Assembly: GCA_028023455.1 (NCBI GenBank)
Contig: JAQFVV010000517.1
Location: forward strand, 188,001 to 252,000
DNA from: Epiperipatus broadwayi
Lineage: Eukaryota > Onychophora > Udeonychophora > Euonychophora > Peripatidae
Length of the DNA stretch: 64,000 bases
Direction: 5' to 3'
Within the stretch, counting starts at the first letter, position 1. Every line of letters starts with the position of its first letter. The notes under the pieces were generated by a model. It worked only from the letters and a program-made list of their open reading frames with translations. It had not been told where the DNA came from and ran no database searches. Positions 14,321 through 27,050 of the stretch are shown piece by piece. Position numbers and translations under genes: made by a program.

Positions 14321-14742
14321 AATTAAGAGCATGCGAATAGCTCTAAACAAGCTTTTTTTTTATTTATGATAAATGCTACTACAAGAGAAGACATTTAAAT
14401 CATTTTTATCTTGGATTGTCCCCATCCCCAGACCGGTTTCGACCTATGGGTCTCTTCAGTGAGGAGTTGGGACATTAGATTTAAAAAAACCAACTCAAGC
14501 AAAGAATTTATCTAAAAGTTAATTATTAGAAGAAGATCTGAAACTTTTAGACATCTACATGTCTTTAAAGTCAGCTCTCCAACTGAAAAAATCATATGGG
14601 CCTGAACTTAATTCAGATACTCCATATATTAGTAGGCTTAGCCATTTAATTTAGCCAAAGCCACAACAGAAAAATAATAATAGTAATAATAACAAGTCAG
14701 ATGTCAAATGACTTATATATAGCTTGCACTTACAAATATGTA
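14321..14742 (-). repeat. HHR repeat, 423-bp type, copy 1
   Basis: First of two tandem copies with a period of 423 bp (aattaagagc at 14,321 and 14,744). On the minus strand it follows the same order as the 408-bp family: cccatatga, a gacatgtagatgtct block, then the hammerhead, then gagctattcgcatgctctt. It is therefore a diverged relation of the array at 33-35 kb. A TA tract lies just before it. Confidence 0.8.
14418..14473 (-). ncRNA. Type I hammerhead ribozyme, canonical core
   Basis: All parts are visible on the minus strand. Outer stem I is GTCCC/GGGAC, the internal loop is AAC/TG, and inner stem I is TCCTCA/TGGGGA with one G-U pair. The core is CTGAAGA, matching CTGANGA. Stem II is GACC-CATA-GGTC, then comes GAAA, a minimal palindromic helix III ACCGGT, and C17 followed by the cut. 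A two-base-pair helix III closing a two-base loop is weak as a monomer; in known HHRs of this kind cleavage is favoured by dimer pairing through a palindromic helix III. This is the cleanest ribozyme in the window. Predicted from sequence only. Confidence 0.85.
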
Positions 14743-14743
14743 A

Positions 14744-15085
14744 AATTAAGAGCATGCTAATAGCTCTAAACAAGCTTTTTTTTTATTTATGATAAATGCT
14801 ACTACAAGAGAAGACATTTAAATCATTTTTATCTTGGATTGTCCCCATCCCCAGACTGGTTTCGACCTATGGGTCTCTTCAGTGAGGAGTTGGGACATTA
14901 GATTTAAAAAAACAACTCAAGCAAAGCATTTATATAAAAGTTAATTATTAGAAGAAGATCTAAAACTTTTAGACATCTACATGTCTTTAAAGTCAGCTCT
15001 CCAACTGAAAAAATCATATGGGCCTGAACTTAATTCAGATACTCCGTATATTAGTAGGCTTAGCCATTTAATTTAGCCATAGCCA
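14744..15085 (-). repeat. HHR repeat, 423-bp type, copy 2 (truncated)
   Basis: The second tandem copy is very similar to the first, with single-base changes, and ends after the tagccattt region at about 15,085. The first copy continues about 80 bp further, so this one is shortened at its right end. Confidence 0.8.
14841..14896 (-). ncRNA. Type I hammerhead ribozyme, second copy
   Basis: The same fold as the copy 423 bp to the left: CTGAAGA, GACC-CATA-GGTC, GAAA, C17 and both stem I segments intact. Helix III reads ACCAGT, so it has lost the perfect ACCGGT palindrome while keeping the A-T and C-G closing pairs. Paired cuts at the two copies would release a 423-nt RNA. Confidence 0.82.
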
Positions 15086-18000
15086 TTATTTTCATCCACA
15101 TTTCATGGACATATCATTACTATTTTTATTTCAGGATTTAATATTAATATAAATTTATATAAAATACTTTATTTCTTATTATTTAAATAATAAACCTTAT
15201 TTTGCACAAAGCTTCATTATTCATCGATATGAATCACATGATAACAATCCAGGTTTATCTATACAATAAATCCCCATTCTTTTGTTATGGCAATCTTTAT
15301 ACATAAAATAGGTTTTTTCTACCTTTGAGTTTGTTTAAGATCTTAATATAGATAATAAACTTCACAATTGGAAGATAAAAGTTTGAGATTTTTAAATTTC
15401 TAGAAAATCTTTCAAGAAGTTACATCCCAAATATAAATTTTCTTCTCTACCATAAAATCTTAGATGATAATGAAAGGTAGGAATCCATCTTGTACTTATA
15501 AAAAATGCTTTGACAAAAATTAAAAAGTTACAATATCCATTAGTTTGGGCTGTTATCATGGAATTTGCATTTATGAACCGACTGGCTTTCTGCAAAATAA
15601 GATTTATTAGTAAAAAAATAATAAATAGCAGTGGAATTTTTTTTAAAAAATAGAGACTATTATTGACCTACTTTCACAAACAGGTATATTTTCCTATTTA
15701 ATGAAGTTTATTTAAATTTCCAACAATTTAAAAATTTCATCCTACTGCAGTTCAGTGCCAATTTTCTAGTCTAGATCTTAGACCAGAATGAAAGATGAAA
15801 ATCCATCATTTGCTTATAGATATTACATTGACAATAGTCTGATCATTTGTGATGTAAATAATCTTATGTTGTTATGATATGAAAGCACATCAATAAATAA
15901 GACATTTATTTATTCTAAAATATATATTTTTTTTAATTTTAAATTTTATTTTAGTATGTGTCTGTCATGATAAATTTGCAATCAATTCTTGTACAAATTA
16001 TTTTATATTCGAATATTTATTATTTAATTGTGAAATCTACTTACAATTATTAATAACTTTCAACCTGACAGGAACATAATCATATCTCTATATTATTAAG
16101 TTATTCTGAGCAAGCAGCATCTTGATTGCAGAGTAGAATCCAGTAATCATTCATTCTCTTTCATCTTCAAATTTACTTCTAACTCTAATTAGAATCTTTT
16201 AGAATTGATTTCTGTTAGAATATAAGTTATTAAGTAGACTGAAGCAGAATTAAAGTAATAACATTTATTTTTTTACATTGTTTGACGATTATATATATTT
16301 ATAAATCATCACACTTTAATTATATATATATATATATTAAAATGTGAATTTGGGGAGATTATAAAAATGTTTAATTTTAATACGTACATACACATATGCA
16401 TACATATATACATACACACAAAATAGTTACATTCATTCTGCTCTTGATAAATCTACTGTAAACTTTAATAACAACTAGATACTAGATGCTATATTCAATA
16501 AAATTCCCATTTTCAGAATGATGTATTAATTTGACGTTCGTTAGTGGAGACTGGTATTTAATGCTGAAATCAATGCAATTATGCATTGGGATGCCATATT
16601 TTATTTAATTATACTGTACAAAATATTAATCTAAAATTAAACAAAAATCTTATGGTTTTAAAACTAAACTAATTCATTTGCATAAGTATGTAGATCCAAC
16701 ACCACATTAGTTACGTTTTATTTTTGAGTTCTCCACAAATAATTTCTAGGCTGAGAGGGTTTATGCCAACAATAATATCTCATGTCAAGCTTATTAACAT
16801 GCTTATAAGAGATATTATTTTCATTCCATTTTAGAGCCAAATAGACAACAAATTATATACTATTATAAAATCATCTCTAAATTGCTCATCATGGGTTCTA
16901 TGATTCAAAGCTGAAACTATTCAAGTTATATATGTAGCTTTTATACTATTCGAACTCATATCTTGAAATTAAAAACAAAAATGAGGATATTTTTTATATT
17001 ATTTCAGAAATTTATGTTCTATAATAACTTTGGGTCATTCTATTCTTTGATTAGATTATCTGATATTAACAATAACACATAACATCTCATAAGCTTACTC
17101 ATATGCTTTCAAAAACAGTTTTCACTGCTCCTAATCATCTATAGTGAAACATCATAAATTGATCTAGAAAATTTTTTAAAGTATTATACCATATAGTATA
17201 TAGTGACTTATCAAGCTTACCATAGATGATACTAGATTAGGATGCAGATTTTTTATATTGTTAGCATATGAGATGTTCATATGGAAATGTTTATATATAC
17301 AAAAGCATACAACTTGATGTATAATTGATAATTGTTTATCTTTAACCGAAAGTATGGTTTATGACTGGAAACATCATTTGTGCATATTAATGCATGCTAT
17401 TTGCAGGTTTGGTCACAGAAAAGCTGCTATTTATTTAGTGTCTGGCATAACACATACAGAGCAATATTTTCTTCATTGAGAAAAAAGAATGGAATTAGTT
17501 AATCAAATATTGAGGCTATATCACAAGTGAAATACTCCACAAATTATTTTGTATAATAAAACATGAATATAATTACATTTCAGCAGGCTAATCAGATATA
17601 TTTTGTTAAATCTCTGATTTTTGACAGAAAACAAACTAAACATGATAGAATTTAATTTGTTTAAAATTATTTAGCAGATTGAAAAAAAAAAAAACCCATA
17701 AATCTGCAAATCACATCATTTTACTTTATGGTATTCATATTCTTCCAAGAACAATTAATTTCAACCTACTCTTAAATCATCTACTGTAATCTTGAATAAT
17801 CAGTGAACACCAGGAAGTATGGTGATATAAATCTTCCTTGAGACTGAGATGTGGCTTTTGCTTGATGAAAAAAAGATAGGATTCACATTTGTAAACTAAT
17901 GCACTTATGAATCAAGCATCCACCTTTTTCTATTCCTACTATTAAAGTTAATGACCTGAATATTTAAAAATTTGAAGATCAAATTGATTCACTTGCATAG

Positions 18001-19870
18001 TTACATGGATTTGATAGCAGATCACTTTCCTTGCCAAAATATAGAAGGGCCTAAATTTATTAGAAATTGACATCTCTAAATACATAGAAAATAACCAGGT
18101 GTCATGTTGAAAGAGATTTGTTTAAAAAAAATAAAATTAAAAATAAAATGTATATTTACATCTAAAAAAAAGTAGTTTAAAAGTTTGAGAAAAAGAAAAG
18201 AACAAAGGGTGGGGATTGTATTGAGATAAACGATTGAAAGTAGGGGAAATGATTTCAGAAATAAAGAATAGATAAAGGAAGGTGATTAACATTTTTTATT
18301 ATTAATTTATAATATAAATGACATTATTTATTTACGGTATAAATAGCTTCGTTCTCGTCTTATAATATTAAAGCAATGGGATGTATGTGTATATAAAAAA
18401 TAAATGTTAAAAAGAAAGGAAATTTCTCAAAAATAATACAGCTGAAAGCTAATGCAAATAAAAGAATTAAAAAACTAAAAAACAAAGAAAAAATGTAATT
18501 ACAATGGCTAGTGATAAGTAACAAACAAAGGATTAATCACTACTATTTAATTAAAATATAAACTAAAGGAAAAAATATTATATGATAAAAGAAAAAGAAC
18601 AGAAACCCAATGGGAGTGCAGTAGAATGTCTGATAAATCCTATGATAAGGAAACACTGGATATATAAGGGAGAGCTCGGTAGTGTTTAATTAAGTATGAG
18701 TATTATTATTATTATATCACATAATAGTATTATATTATATTGAAAAATAAGTCAAAGTTGATCCTGTTAAATAAAAAATGTGTTGCTGAACCATTGAATA
18801 GTGCGGCCAGCCTGAACCTTCGCTGCAATAACACCTGCAGTTAGTTCAAAGAAGAAAAATGTTCCTTTGAACCTGAGAATCAGCAGAGTGTCCATGTCCA
18901 GAATAGTTCATATGTCATCACCAAAAAATAAAAGCCTACGAGGAATTATTGTCAACCGGTTGGAGCAACAGAATCAGCAGAAGCTATGATTCCCTATTGC
19001 ACATATTACAGTGTTCAAATCCTAAATAAAATCATTTTATTTTTCTTTATCTTCAAACTTTTAATTAAAGCCATTGAAAATCACTATACATCACATGATC
19101 AGAGTTTTGCTTTATTTTGCATTGAAAATCAGTGAGATAAAACTTGAACTTTATAAAAACTATTAATTTCTAGGCTATTATTATTACGAACATTAGCTTT
19201 CATAATCAGACGGTTAAAATCAAACCTCATTAGGGTCTGTATGTACTTTAATTAAATATGCTTTTATTTTTACTTGTATTATTCAAATGTATATGATAAA
19301 ATGTATTAAATATCTAATGCATTACAAAAACGTATGTACGCATTTCTATTATGGAACAAGAATGAGAAGTTAAAGAAAGAGAGGACGGGGGTGTAGAAAT
19401 ATTTAATTATTGTTAGTGATTTGAGCCAATATTAAAAGAAAGGAAAAATTTTAGGCAATAGATTTTGAATCATGTCAATGTTTTAATAAGTAAATAACTG
19501 TGATATTGAGAATGAGAAATGGAGGTTTATAATGTGGGTGGAGAATTTGGAATAGCAAAAATCTGATGAGCTGGCTGGGAGGGCAGATACTAAATTCGTT
19601 GCTGGTTGAGCAAGCACGTTAGTTACATTGTAATTGACTGGCACCTAAATAGTTTTTTCTTTTATAAATAAAAGTGCTTGGATGGCCAGTGTTATAATTT
19701 AGTAGCAGAGAAAAAATATTATTGGTAGCTTGCTACCAGTGATATTATTATCTACCTGAAAGATCAGCAGTCTTCAAAGATGGTACATAGAAACTAAACA
19801 AAGGGATCGAATAAATAAAATATAAAAGTAAATAGATGTTTCCATCCCTTCATTGACATATAAAAGAAGG
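15086..19870. other. Noncoding stretch of 4.8 kb, no gene seen
   Basis: No credible coding frame. A short weakly repeated segment (aaatcttagatgataatgaaag at about 15,457 and a diverged form at about 15,775) may be an old repeat. A purine-rich A/G tract spans about 18,090-18,620. A slightly GC-richer patch at 18,800-18,990 (gcggccagcctgaacc, caaccggttggagc) may be an unrecognised short repeat but has no Pol III boxes that I can support. Confidence 0.5.
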
Positions 19871-19878
19871 TGGGCAAT

Positions 19879-19880
<2 letters not shown>

Positions 19881-19961
<81 letters not shown>
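19881..19961. repeat. (TA)n microsatellite, about 40 units
   Basis: Uninterrupted TA repeat; it produces the Ile-Tyr part of a minus-strand open frame. Confidence 0.95.
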
Positions 19962-21677
19962 CCCTATTTTCTTTGATCTCTGATTGGTGAATGCATGCTT
20001 TTTTGTAATGCTATTATGTGTCAAATTCACAGCCAAGTAAAAAAATACTTTTATGCCAAGAAATGAATTCTGCAATAAATAAAATTGCTTGGGAAAAAAC
20101 CAGTGCATGTGTTTTTAATTACAGAGGTATAGTATTTAAATTGTTAAACAATGTGATTACTGTATATAAATTCATGTTTGAAATGCAATATTTAGTGAGA
20201 AGAATAAATAAATGCTCTAGAACCATGTTTACATTTACTTTTGGTTAGCATATAACTGATGGCAAAATGAAAATCTCTTGTTTAATTTACATTATATCTT
20301 TAAAAAAAACTTGTTAAAAAAATCAATTACAAAAAATCCATTGCCTATTTAATTTTCTTATTACAATTTAGAAATATATAACTGAGAATGAATCTGGTTT
20401 TTCAAATTTTATAATAGCACATATTTACCATGCCAAGCATAAAGAAACATAGCATTCAGGCATATTGATCAAAAAGACAAATTCTAATTTTTGACTTGTT
20501 TCAGGAAAAAAAGTTTTGCCATTTCATTATGATTTATTAATATAGACCATTTTTCTCATAGCCAATGTAAATGGAACCATCATTTTTTGCAAGTCCCATT
20601 TCCATTCAGAATTGCTTTGTCCTGAGATAAGATTTAACAGACATCAATATATTACATATTGTTAATAGGTAACTTCAGATTATAATATAATCACAATGTA
20701 ATATTTATCTACTGAAAATGGAATAAATATTAAAAATTTTGTGATGAATAAAGAAAAACATAAGGATCATACAAAACAAAATTTTGCAAGAAACAATTAA
20801 AAGAAATGACCACTTTTATGTAGGATTAATAAGGGTACAACTATCACTGAAAAAATATGCTATCAATAGTATTACCAAAATTGACAGTTTTATAATGATA
20901 AAAAATTTAGTTTAATATAATTTGTTCAATCTATTGATGCCATTATCTAAATCACTTCAACAAATGTGTAAGTCTTGGACAAAGATTTATGTGTGATCTT
21001 CTTAAGATTTTAATTCTTGGAAGATTTAATTTAACAATTGAGTTATTCATTTATTGTCATATGTTCTAATGACATATTCAACACAAATTTATTTCAGAAT
21101 ATACTTTAATCATTGGTGTTAGTAATAACTATTTATATTTTATTTTTATCTGTGTTCATTATCTCAACCATATCTCACTTCGTACATTGCCATGTGGCTT
21201 AAATTTTTCGTGATGCTCCTCTATTAAGGGTCCAAATCTCATATTTATAAATAAATATAAGTAAAACACATTTATTAATAATTTTACATTTTCAAGACTA
21301 TGGACTAATTTTTTAATGCTAATTTACATCAAAAGCACTCTGTTCAAATTGAACTGAATAATTCTATATTAATAATCTGATCACAGTATATATAGTGTTA
21401 AATTACTATCAGTCTTTTAAAAAAAAACATCTACCTTTAGTTCTTCTTTATGACATTTATATGATAGGATTTATAATTATAAGACCTGCAAAATTATTTA
21501 CACAAAACAATATCATTACCTTCAAAATATAAGAAATTTAGTTAATTTTTACATTTAATTTTATGATTTTAGCTTTTCATTTTAATTTTATAAAATATTT
21601 TGCATAAAAATGTTTTTATATAATTTTGGATAAATATAATTCCATTGCCATATATTCATATTATTATTGTTATAATT
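19962..21677. other. Noncoding stretch, no gene seen
   Basis: AT-rich with no recognisable motif or repeat. A 76-codon frame at 20,018-20,248 has no family resemblance. Confidence 0.5.
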
Positions 21678-21912
21678 TGATAAGTAATGTGGAAAAATAA
21701 CTACTCTATATGCAAAAAGATATGAGATACACTTAAAATCTGAATGAAGTCTGCAATTTTTGCCTAGTGCACTTTTGACTAAGTTATATTAATCATAGTA
21801 ATATAATATAATCAAATGTGCATTAGGCAAAAATTGCAGACTTCATTCAGATTTTAAATGTATTTCTTCTAAATTTTTGCCTATAGTTATTTTTCCATAT
21901 TACATTTTATCA
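21678..21912. repeat. Foldback element (MITE-like), arms about 115 bp
   Basis: Left and right halves are inverted copies around about 21,795. Shared blocks are ggaaaaataact, aaaatctgaatgaagtctgc and aatttttgcctagtgcac (cctaatgcac on the other arm). Visual identity of the arms is roughly 80 percent, so it is not recent. No open frame or clear target duplication was found. Confidence 0.8.
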
Positions 21913-22820
21913 AGACATTGCATGCCAAAAATTTTCAACATTAAATTTGATAAGCATTCTTAGGAATATGACAATATTCTGAGTTTAATGAATTAATAAC
22001 AACCAATATTTTTGTGGAAATAATGCCTTTTTGTATTCTGCTACTCCAAATAATAATGATTTTATTTATTATTCCCTTCATTTATTTTTCTTAGATTGTT
22101 CTGAAAAACACTTTTTAAAATATAACTTGTGCTTTTGATTGATTTGTCTTCAAAATTTTGTATAGATAAGTTACAATTGTCTTAATAAAAAGAGTGTTAT
22201 AGTCAAATTAAAGTTTTAAAATATTTAGCTTCATTTTTTTTAGCCCTAAAAAGTCCTGTGACATTTTTTTTATCAGAGTCACTAATTAAGACATTACTTA
22301 ATAGTTTAATAGTAAATGCTAGAATGCAAAACAATATAAGTATAAATTCCCCCAAGCTTACTAATAATAAACATAAAGTTTCACCTCAGCTATTAATTTT
22401 AGCTTAACAGTAATTTACAGAGTAAGGGTGAAATAAAATTTGTTATTACAATTTTCTTTTGTTATATTTATATAATAAACATTAAAATTCTAATGCTAGT
22501 CAATAAAATAAGTAAACTTATTCTAAATTAACAACTAACCTAGACTAATCAAAGAAAATAAACTCTAAACACAACTAATCGTTTTACTGCTACATTTAAG
22601 CAGACTTCCCAAGTATAAAGGATTACGAGATAACAGATTTATATTAAATGTTACTCACAATTGTACTTACATACCACACACCTTTAATATTGAAAACACT
22701 TTTAAATACATTGCTTTAGAATCATAAATTTTTAATAACAAAGATTCTTTAACTCATCTTTTTATTTTATTTTTTTCAAAAATGTCAACTTTAGCCTCAT
22801 CAAAACGATTAGTATGCCTC

Positions 22821-22875
<55 letters not shown>

Positions 22876-24694
22876 TATATATAAAGAATTGAGATATTTA
22901 ATACTAACCCTACTTTCATGCATTTTTATTCTTTCATTTAAGCTCAAACTACCCTGTTTTATATATAACTTCTTACAGAAACAAGTGATAATATACATTA
23001 CTCTAGGAATAGCCTTTTATCAAACATTTCTTTTGTATTATTTAATAAATTAATAAATTATTTAAAATAATCCTTTTTTTCCAAGCAATTTCATTTCTAA
23101 ACAAATTATTATTTTTATATACAATTCTATAAGAAGTCTGAGTTTAAGTAAAAGGATAAAGTACATAAAAGTAGGGTTAGAAATAAATACCTCAGCTCTA
23201 CTTTATATATCTATGAAAAAGATACATGCCGCCACACTATTAATTTTGATGAGGCTAAAATTGTCTTTGAATGAAATGAAATAAAAAAAAATATAGAATC
23301 TTTATTATTAAAAATTTATGATTGTGAAGTGATTAACATATCTAAAAGATTTTTATATTAAGGAGTGCACTATATAAGTGGAATTGTGGGCAATTTTTAA
23401 TGTAAATTTGTTATCTTTTAGTCGGCTATACTCAAGAATTCTGCTTGTAGCAGTGAAATCATTGACTGTGATTTAGATTTTATTTTCTTTGGATAGTCTG
23501 GATTCGTTGCGGATTTGGAGTAAGACTGATTATGTAATGAAATACATTATTTTTTATTCATTTTCGATGTCTCTAAAAATTATTAAGCAAATAAATGTAA
23601 AAATATGAAGTCATGACAAGAAATGCAACAGAAGTTCCATATATATACAGATATATTTATATATAGTATGTAGTGAATTACAAAATAAAAGAAATAAAAT
23701 GCTGCAAATTTGCCATTTTTTATTATTTATTTTTAATTACAATTCAAAAAATATTTTCAGAACGACACTGACATTTTGACTTTGAAAGTCGCAGCATTTC
23801 TCAGATACAATTTACTAATGAATATCACCTTATGATAAAACATATGGTATAGACAAACTGAAGATTTTACCATCGTGCTTTATTTTTCATCATATACAAA
23901 ATAATCATACAAAATCTTGAATGTGTACACCTGATATATGTGGCAACATTTGAGAGAAATTTTGTTTTTATCTCTCAATCAACTGCAATCTCCGATAAGT
24001 TATCCTTCCAATCATTTATTTGTTTATTTTTTAAACCTTTTGCATTTTTCACTTTCTTCATCTGTTTTCATAACTAGTATAATAATTCCACTATTTTTAA
24101 GCGTTTAAATATGTATTTCCATATCTCATTCATCTTTATTTATTTGATAAGATATTATTGTAATTATTGGGGATAGTTTATTTTTGCTTTCTTTTTTTTT
24201 TTACACTTGCTTCCTGGGGCAAACATGCCAGCCCATTAAAACATTCAACAAGAATTCTCAGGTCTTAGCATAATCTCATTTAACTGTATATAACTTTTCC
24301 AATTTGTACACCTAGTAATTAATAAGCAAATTTTTGAAACAAGTAAAAGTGTTTTTTTCTTTTGCCAAACAATTTACATCTTTACGAAAATGATATTTAT
24401 AAATTGAAGTTTCTTTCTTTTCTTTAACCTTTTTTCCAGTTCACATTTATAATTTTTTTCATCATAATTAATTATTTTTATAAAAAAATACAGATATTTC
24501 ATTCTTTTAACAAGAATCATTTTAAAACATTTTCACATTTTTATATTTAAACTTGTTTTATTTAAAAAATTAACAGTCAGCTTCTATATTTGTGTGACAA
24601 AAGTATATAGTTGAGAATGAATTACGTATATTTGATATTATTTTTTAATAAGCTATCTTTAGTGCTATTGACTATTGAAAACTATAAGATTCTA
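21913..24694. other. Noncoding stretch with one TA tract, no gene seen
   Basis: Contains a TA microsatellite at about 22,824-22,870 that gives Ile-Tyr frames on both strands, and T-rich runs. Around 23,760-23,830 a small segment (cactgacattttgacttt, then gcatttctcagat) looks like a diverged repeat end, but the family could not be established. Confidence 0.5.
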
Positions 24695-24804
24695 TGTTAA
24701 GCATTGGTGGTCGAGAGGTCGGCGACAGTTGCTTTACAAGCAGAGATCCCGGGTTAGCGAGTTCGCTTCCCGGCTGATGCTATGACACATGGGGGGAAAA
24801 AAAA
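24695..24804 (+). mobile_element. Short tRNA-derived SINE with 12-bp target-site duplication
   Basis: Second copy of the family at 10,856. It has a GGTGGTCGAGAGGTCGGCG A-box region like a tRNA-Leu or tRNA-Ser body, CTTTACAAGCAGA, GAGTTCGCTTCCC as a B-box-like site, then gatgctatgacacatgggg and an A-rich tail. A perfect direct repeat TATAAGATTCTA flanks it at 24,683-24,694 and 24,805-24,816. The whole element is about 110 bp, so it is essentially a tRNA-like head with a short tail. Confidence 0.85.
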
Positions 24805-24816
24805 TATAAGATTCTA

Positions 24817-25096
24817 ATCTATAAAAGCAATCACGAAAATGATAAATATCAACTGTTTTTAAATAGCTTTTGTCTCTCTAGATTTATATAACACTTATTT
24901 TTTATTTTAGCAATTGATTATCATTTCTTGTATAGAATTGGATAAGCAATTATAGATTTTAAATATATATTTTCATCTATTAAAATTTAATACATTTTTT
25001 TTTCACTTTCTTGATCAATTTCATGTTCAATTTCAGTTAGCATTTTCAATAAAGGAATTTATAATATATATATATATATGTAAAATTAAGAGTGTG

Positions 25097-25163
<67 letters not shown>

Positions 25164-25249
25164 CACAATTTCTATATGCTACCTTGCCTCTTATTTCTGT
25201 CTACTCACCAAATTTATCAATAACCTTTCATGTTAGCAGTACCAAACTC
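24817..25249. repeat. AT-rich stretch with (TA)n microsatellite
   Basis: The TA tract at about 25,098-25,160 is preceded by gtaaaattaagagtgtgc, which matches the taaaattaagagcatgc start of the 14.7-kb HHR unit. A stub of that family therefore seems to end in this TA tract. Nothing else was recognised. Confidence 0.6.
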
Positions 25250-25440
25250 TTTATACAATAGTTCTCCTCATTGCAAGCCTTAATAATCAATGGATGCAGG
25301 AAGGAGCATGCACAAAATCCCTATTTAATGCCTACTCATCCAATATCCCCAGCCTAGTTTTTAGCTTGTGGCTTTCATTAGTTAGGAGTTTTGGATTTGA
25401 GAAATTTGAGAGCACTGCACCTAGATGTAAAGATCTAATG
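25250..25440 (-). repeat. HHR-type repeat, second family (B), copy 1
   Basis: Shared with 44,390-44,515 and, in part, with 25,735-25,800. Common blocks are aatcaatggatgcaggaag, aaatccctattta, ctcatccaatatcc and tagtttttagcttgtggctt. On the minus strand the last blocks form a hammerhead layout (see the entry at 25,340). Confidence 0.7.
25340..25394 (-). ncRNA. Hammerhead-like fold, decayed core (family B)
   Basis: On the minus strand: outer stem I CCAA/TTGG, a partly mismatched inner stem I, CTAATGA in place of CTGANGA, stem II AGC/GCT with loop CACAA, AAAA where GAAA is expected, helix III ACTAGG, and C17. Two essential core positions are changed, so activity is unlikely. The layout is still clear and is shared with the copy at 44.5 kb. 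Confidence 0.55.
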
Positions 25441-25734
25441 CAACCCTCCAGCAGCCATATTTTACTTATTTAGTTTAACTATAAAGTTAGGAGCTTAAGG
25501 TAGAAACCCATTAATGTTTTCAATCCAAGCTCATTCTTCCATATTATCATATAAATCTGAACCCAGCTCAGCATCTACAGATTTTGGTTTCCAGGGTTTA
25601 TCAAAAACCACAATCACCATCATCTAATAGATAAGTATGACATAAAAAAATTAAAATATCACATGATCACTATTTTCTATGTGTGTACAAGCTGTTATTA
25701 GTAGTAGCAACCCCCCCCCCCATAAAATAGTCCT

Positions 25735-25800
25735 AACCAGTGCAAGTCTTAGTAATCAATGGATGCAGGAAGATTTATGGATAAATTCCCCATTTACTGT
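25735..25800 (-). repeat. Partial copy of repeat family B
   Basis: Repeats gcaagtcttagtaatcaatg, gatgcaggaag and an equivalent of aaatccctattta, then ends in an A run. It lies about 480 bp from the longer copy in the same orientation. The ribozyme region is absent. Confidence 0.6.
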
Positions 25801-25959
25801 TACTCAAAAAAAAGCCACAAAATAGAAACTAGTAGGCACTAGATGGACATTTTATGCACAAACCTTGTCCTAGGTAGCACTACTGTATGAAGTTTGTATT
25901 TATTGTTTGGACTATTTCCATACTCTAATATGAGTATTGAATGTTTTAGAAAAAATTAA

Positions 25960-26310
25960 CTTTATTTAAATATTCCAAATACATTCAACTGTTAGTAATA
26001 GCACATCAAACAGATTATTATATGCACAATGTAACTTTATTTAAATATTCCAAATACATTAGATTATTATATGCACAATATTTCTAGAGGTATTTTTGCA
26101 TTTTTTCAGGTGTTGCTAGCCTGACCAGTAACAGTACTAGCATGGGAATAAAACTTGGAATCCTAGTACCTTAAATATTAAATTTTAAGGTAACACTCTA
26201 TGCAACTAAGCCATCATGCCAAAGGCAACAGTCAGTAGAAATTTCATATTGAGGTTTTTCCTGATTTCTCCACTTTTTCTTCTTAAGAGCAAAGTCGATT
26301 AAATGTTTCT
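25960..26310 (-). mobile_element. tRNA-like SINE repeat, left arm copy
   Basis: Minus-strand relative of the repeat at 12,885-13,250: ggcatgatggcttagttgc replaces the A-box region, and the B box is degraded (ccaagttttattccc). Part of the tail is duplicated (tgcatataataatct occurs twice, about 50 bp apart). Confidence 0.7.
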
Positions 26311-26714
26311 ATAATTATGTATAGTCACACAAGGTAGACATGATATTGTTTGCTATTTTATTCTTTAGACCTTTTCATCTCTATCCAATATTTGTGTGTT
26401 TTCTCAATTGAATATATGTTCATTGATACATACATGGTCTACTACCTTAGACACATCTGTTTTCTCTTTTCTAATCATCAATTTGTGTTTTTGCATGTGC
26501 TTGTTGATGAGACTGATAATTAGAAGAGAGAAAACAAAAGTGTCTAAGGTAGTAGACCATGTATGTACCAATGAACATATGTTTAATTGGAAAAACAAAA
26601 AATACTGGACAGAGAAGAAAAGATACAAAGAAAAAAAATTAAAGAAGCTGATCACATGACAATGGCAAACAATCATGTAACTTATACTAGTGTTTCTATA
26701 CATGACATATGGAA

Positions 26715-27050
26715 AACACTAGTTAACTTTTCTCTTAGAAAAAGGTGGAAAAATCATGATGAACTTCTTAAATAAGTATATGAAATTTCTACTGACTGTT
26801 GCATTTGGCAGGATGGCTCAGTTTATTAGAATGTTACCTTAAAATTCACTACTCAAAAAGTCTGCACATCCAAGTTTGATTCACATGCTAATAGGGTTAC
26901 TGATCAGGCCAGCAACATCTGAATAAGAGAGCAGAATAATACCTCATGAAATTTTGTGCATATATTGACCTGTGTACTATCATTAGCAGTTACATGTATT
27001 TCTAATATTTAAATAAAATACCGTTAAATTTTTCTAAAGACATTCAATAC
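26715..27050 (+). mobile_element. tRNA-like SINE repeat, right arm copy
   Basis: Plus-strand relative with ggcaggatggctcag intact, a damaged B box (caagtttgattcac) and the shared downstream ctgatcaggccagcaac. The Pol III promoter is therefore probably dead. Confidence 0.7.

Noticed and set aside
18780-19000. SINE or exon in the GC-richer patch
   Set aside because: No Pol III boxes, splice sites in proper order or second copy in the window could be shown.
24695-24804. A true tRNA-Leu or tRNA-Ser gene
   Set aside because: The arms do not pair as a cloverleaf, an A-rich tail follows, and target-site duplications flank it.
26396-26703. Overlapping open frames on both strands with similar protein sequence
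   Set aside because: An expected by-product of the inverted repeat; the two proteins are the two arms of one palindrome, and no motif is present.
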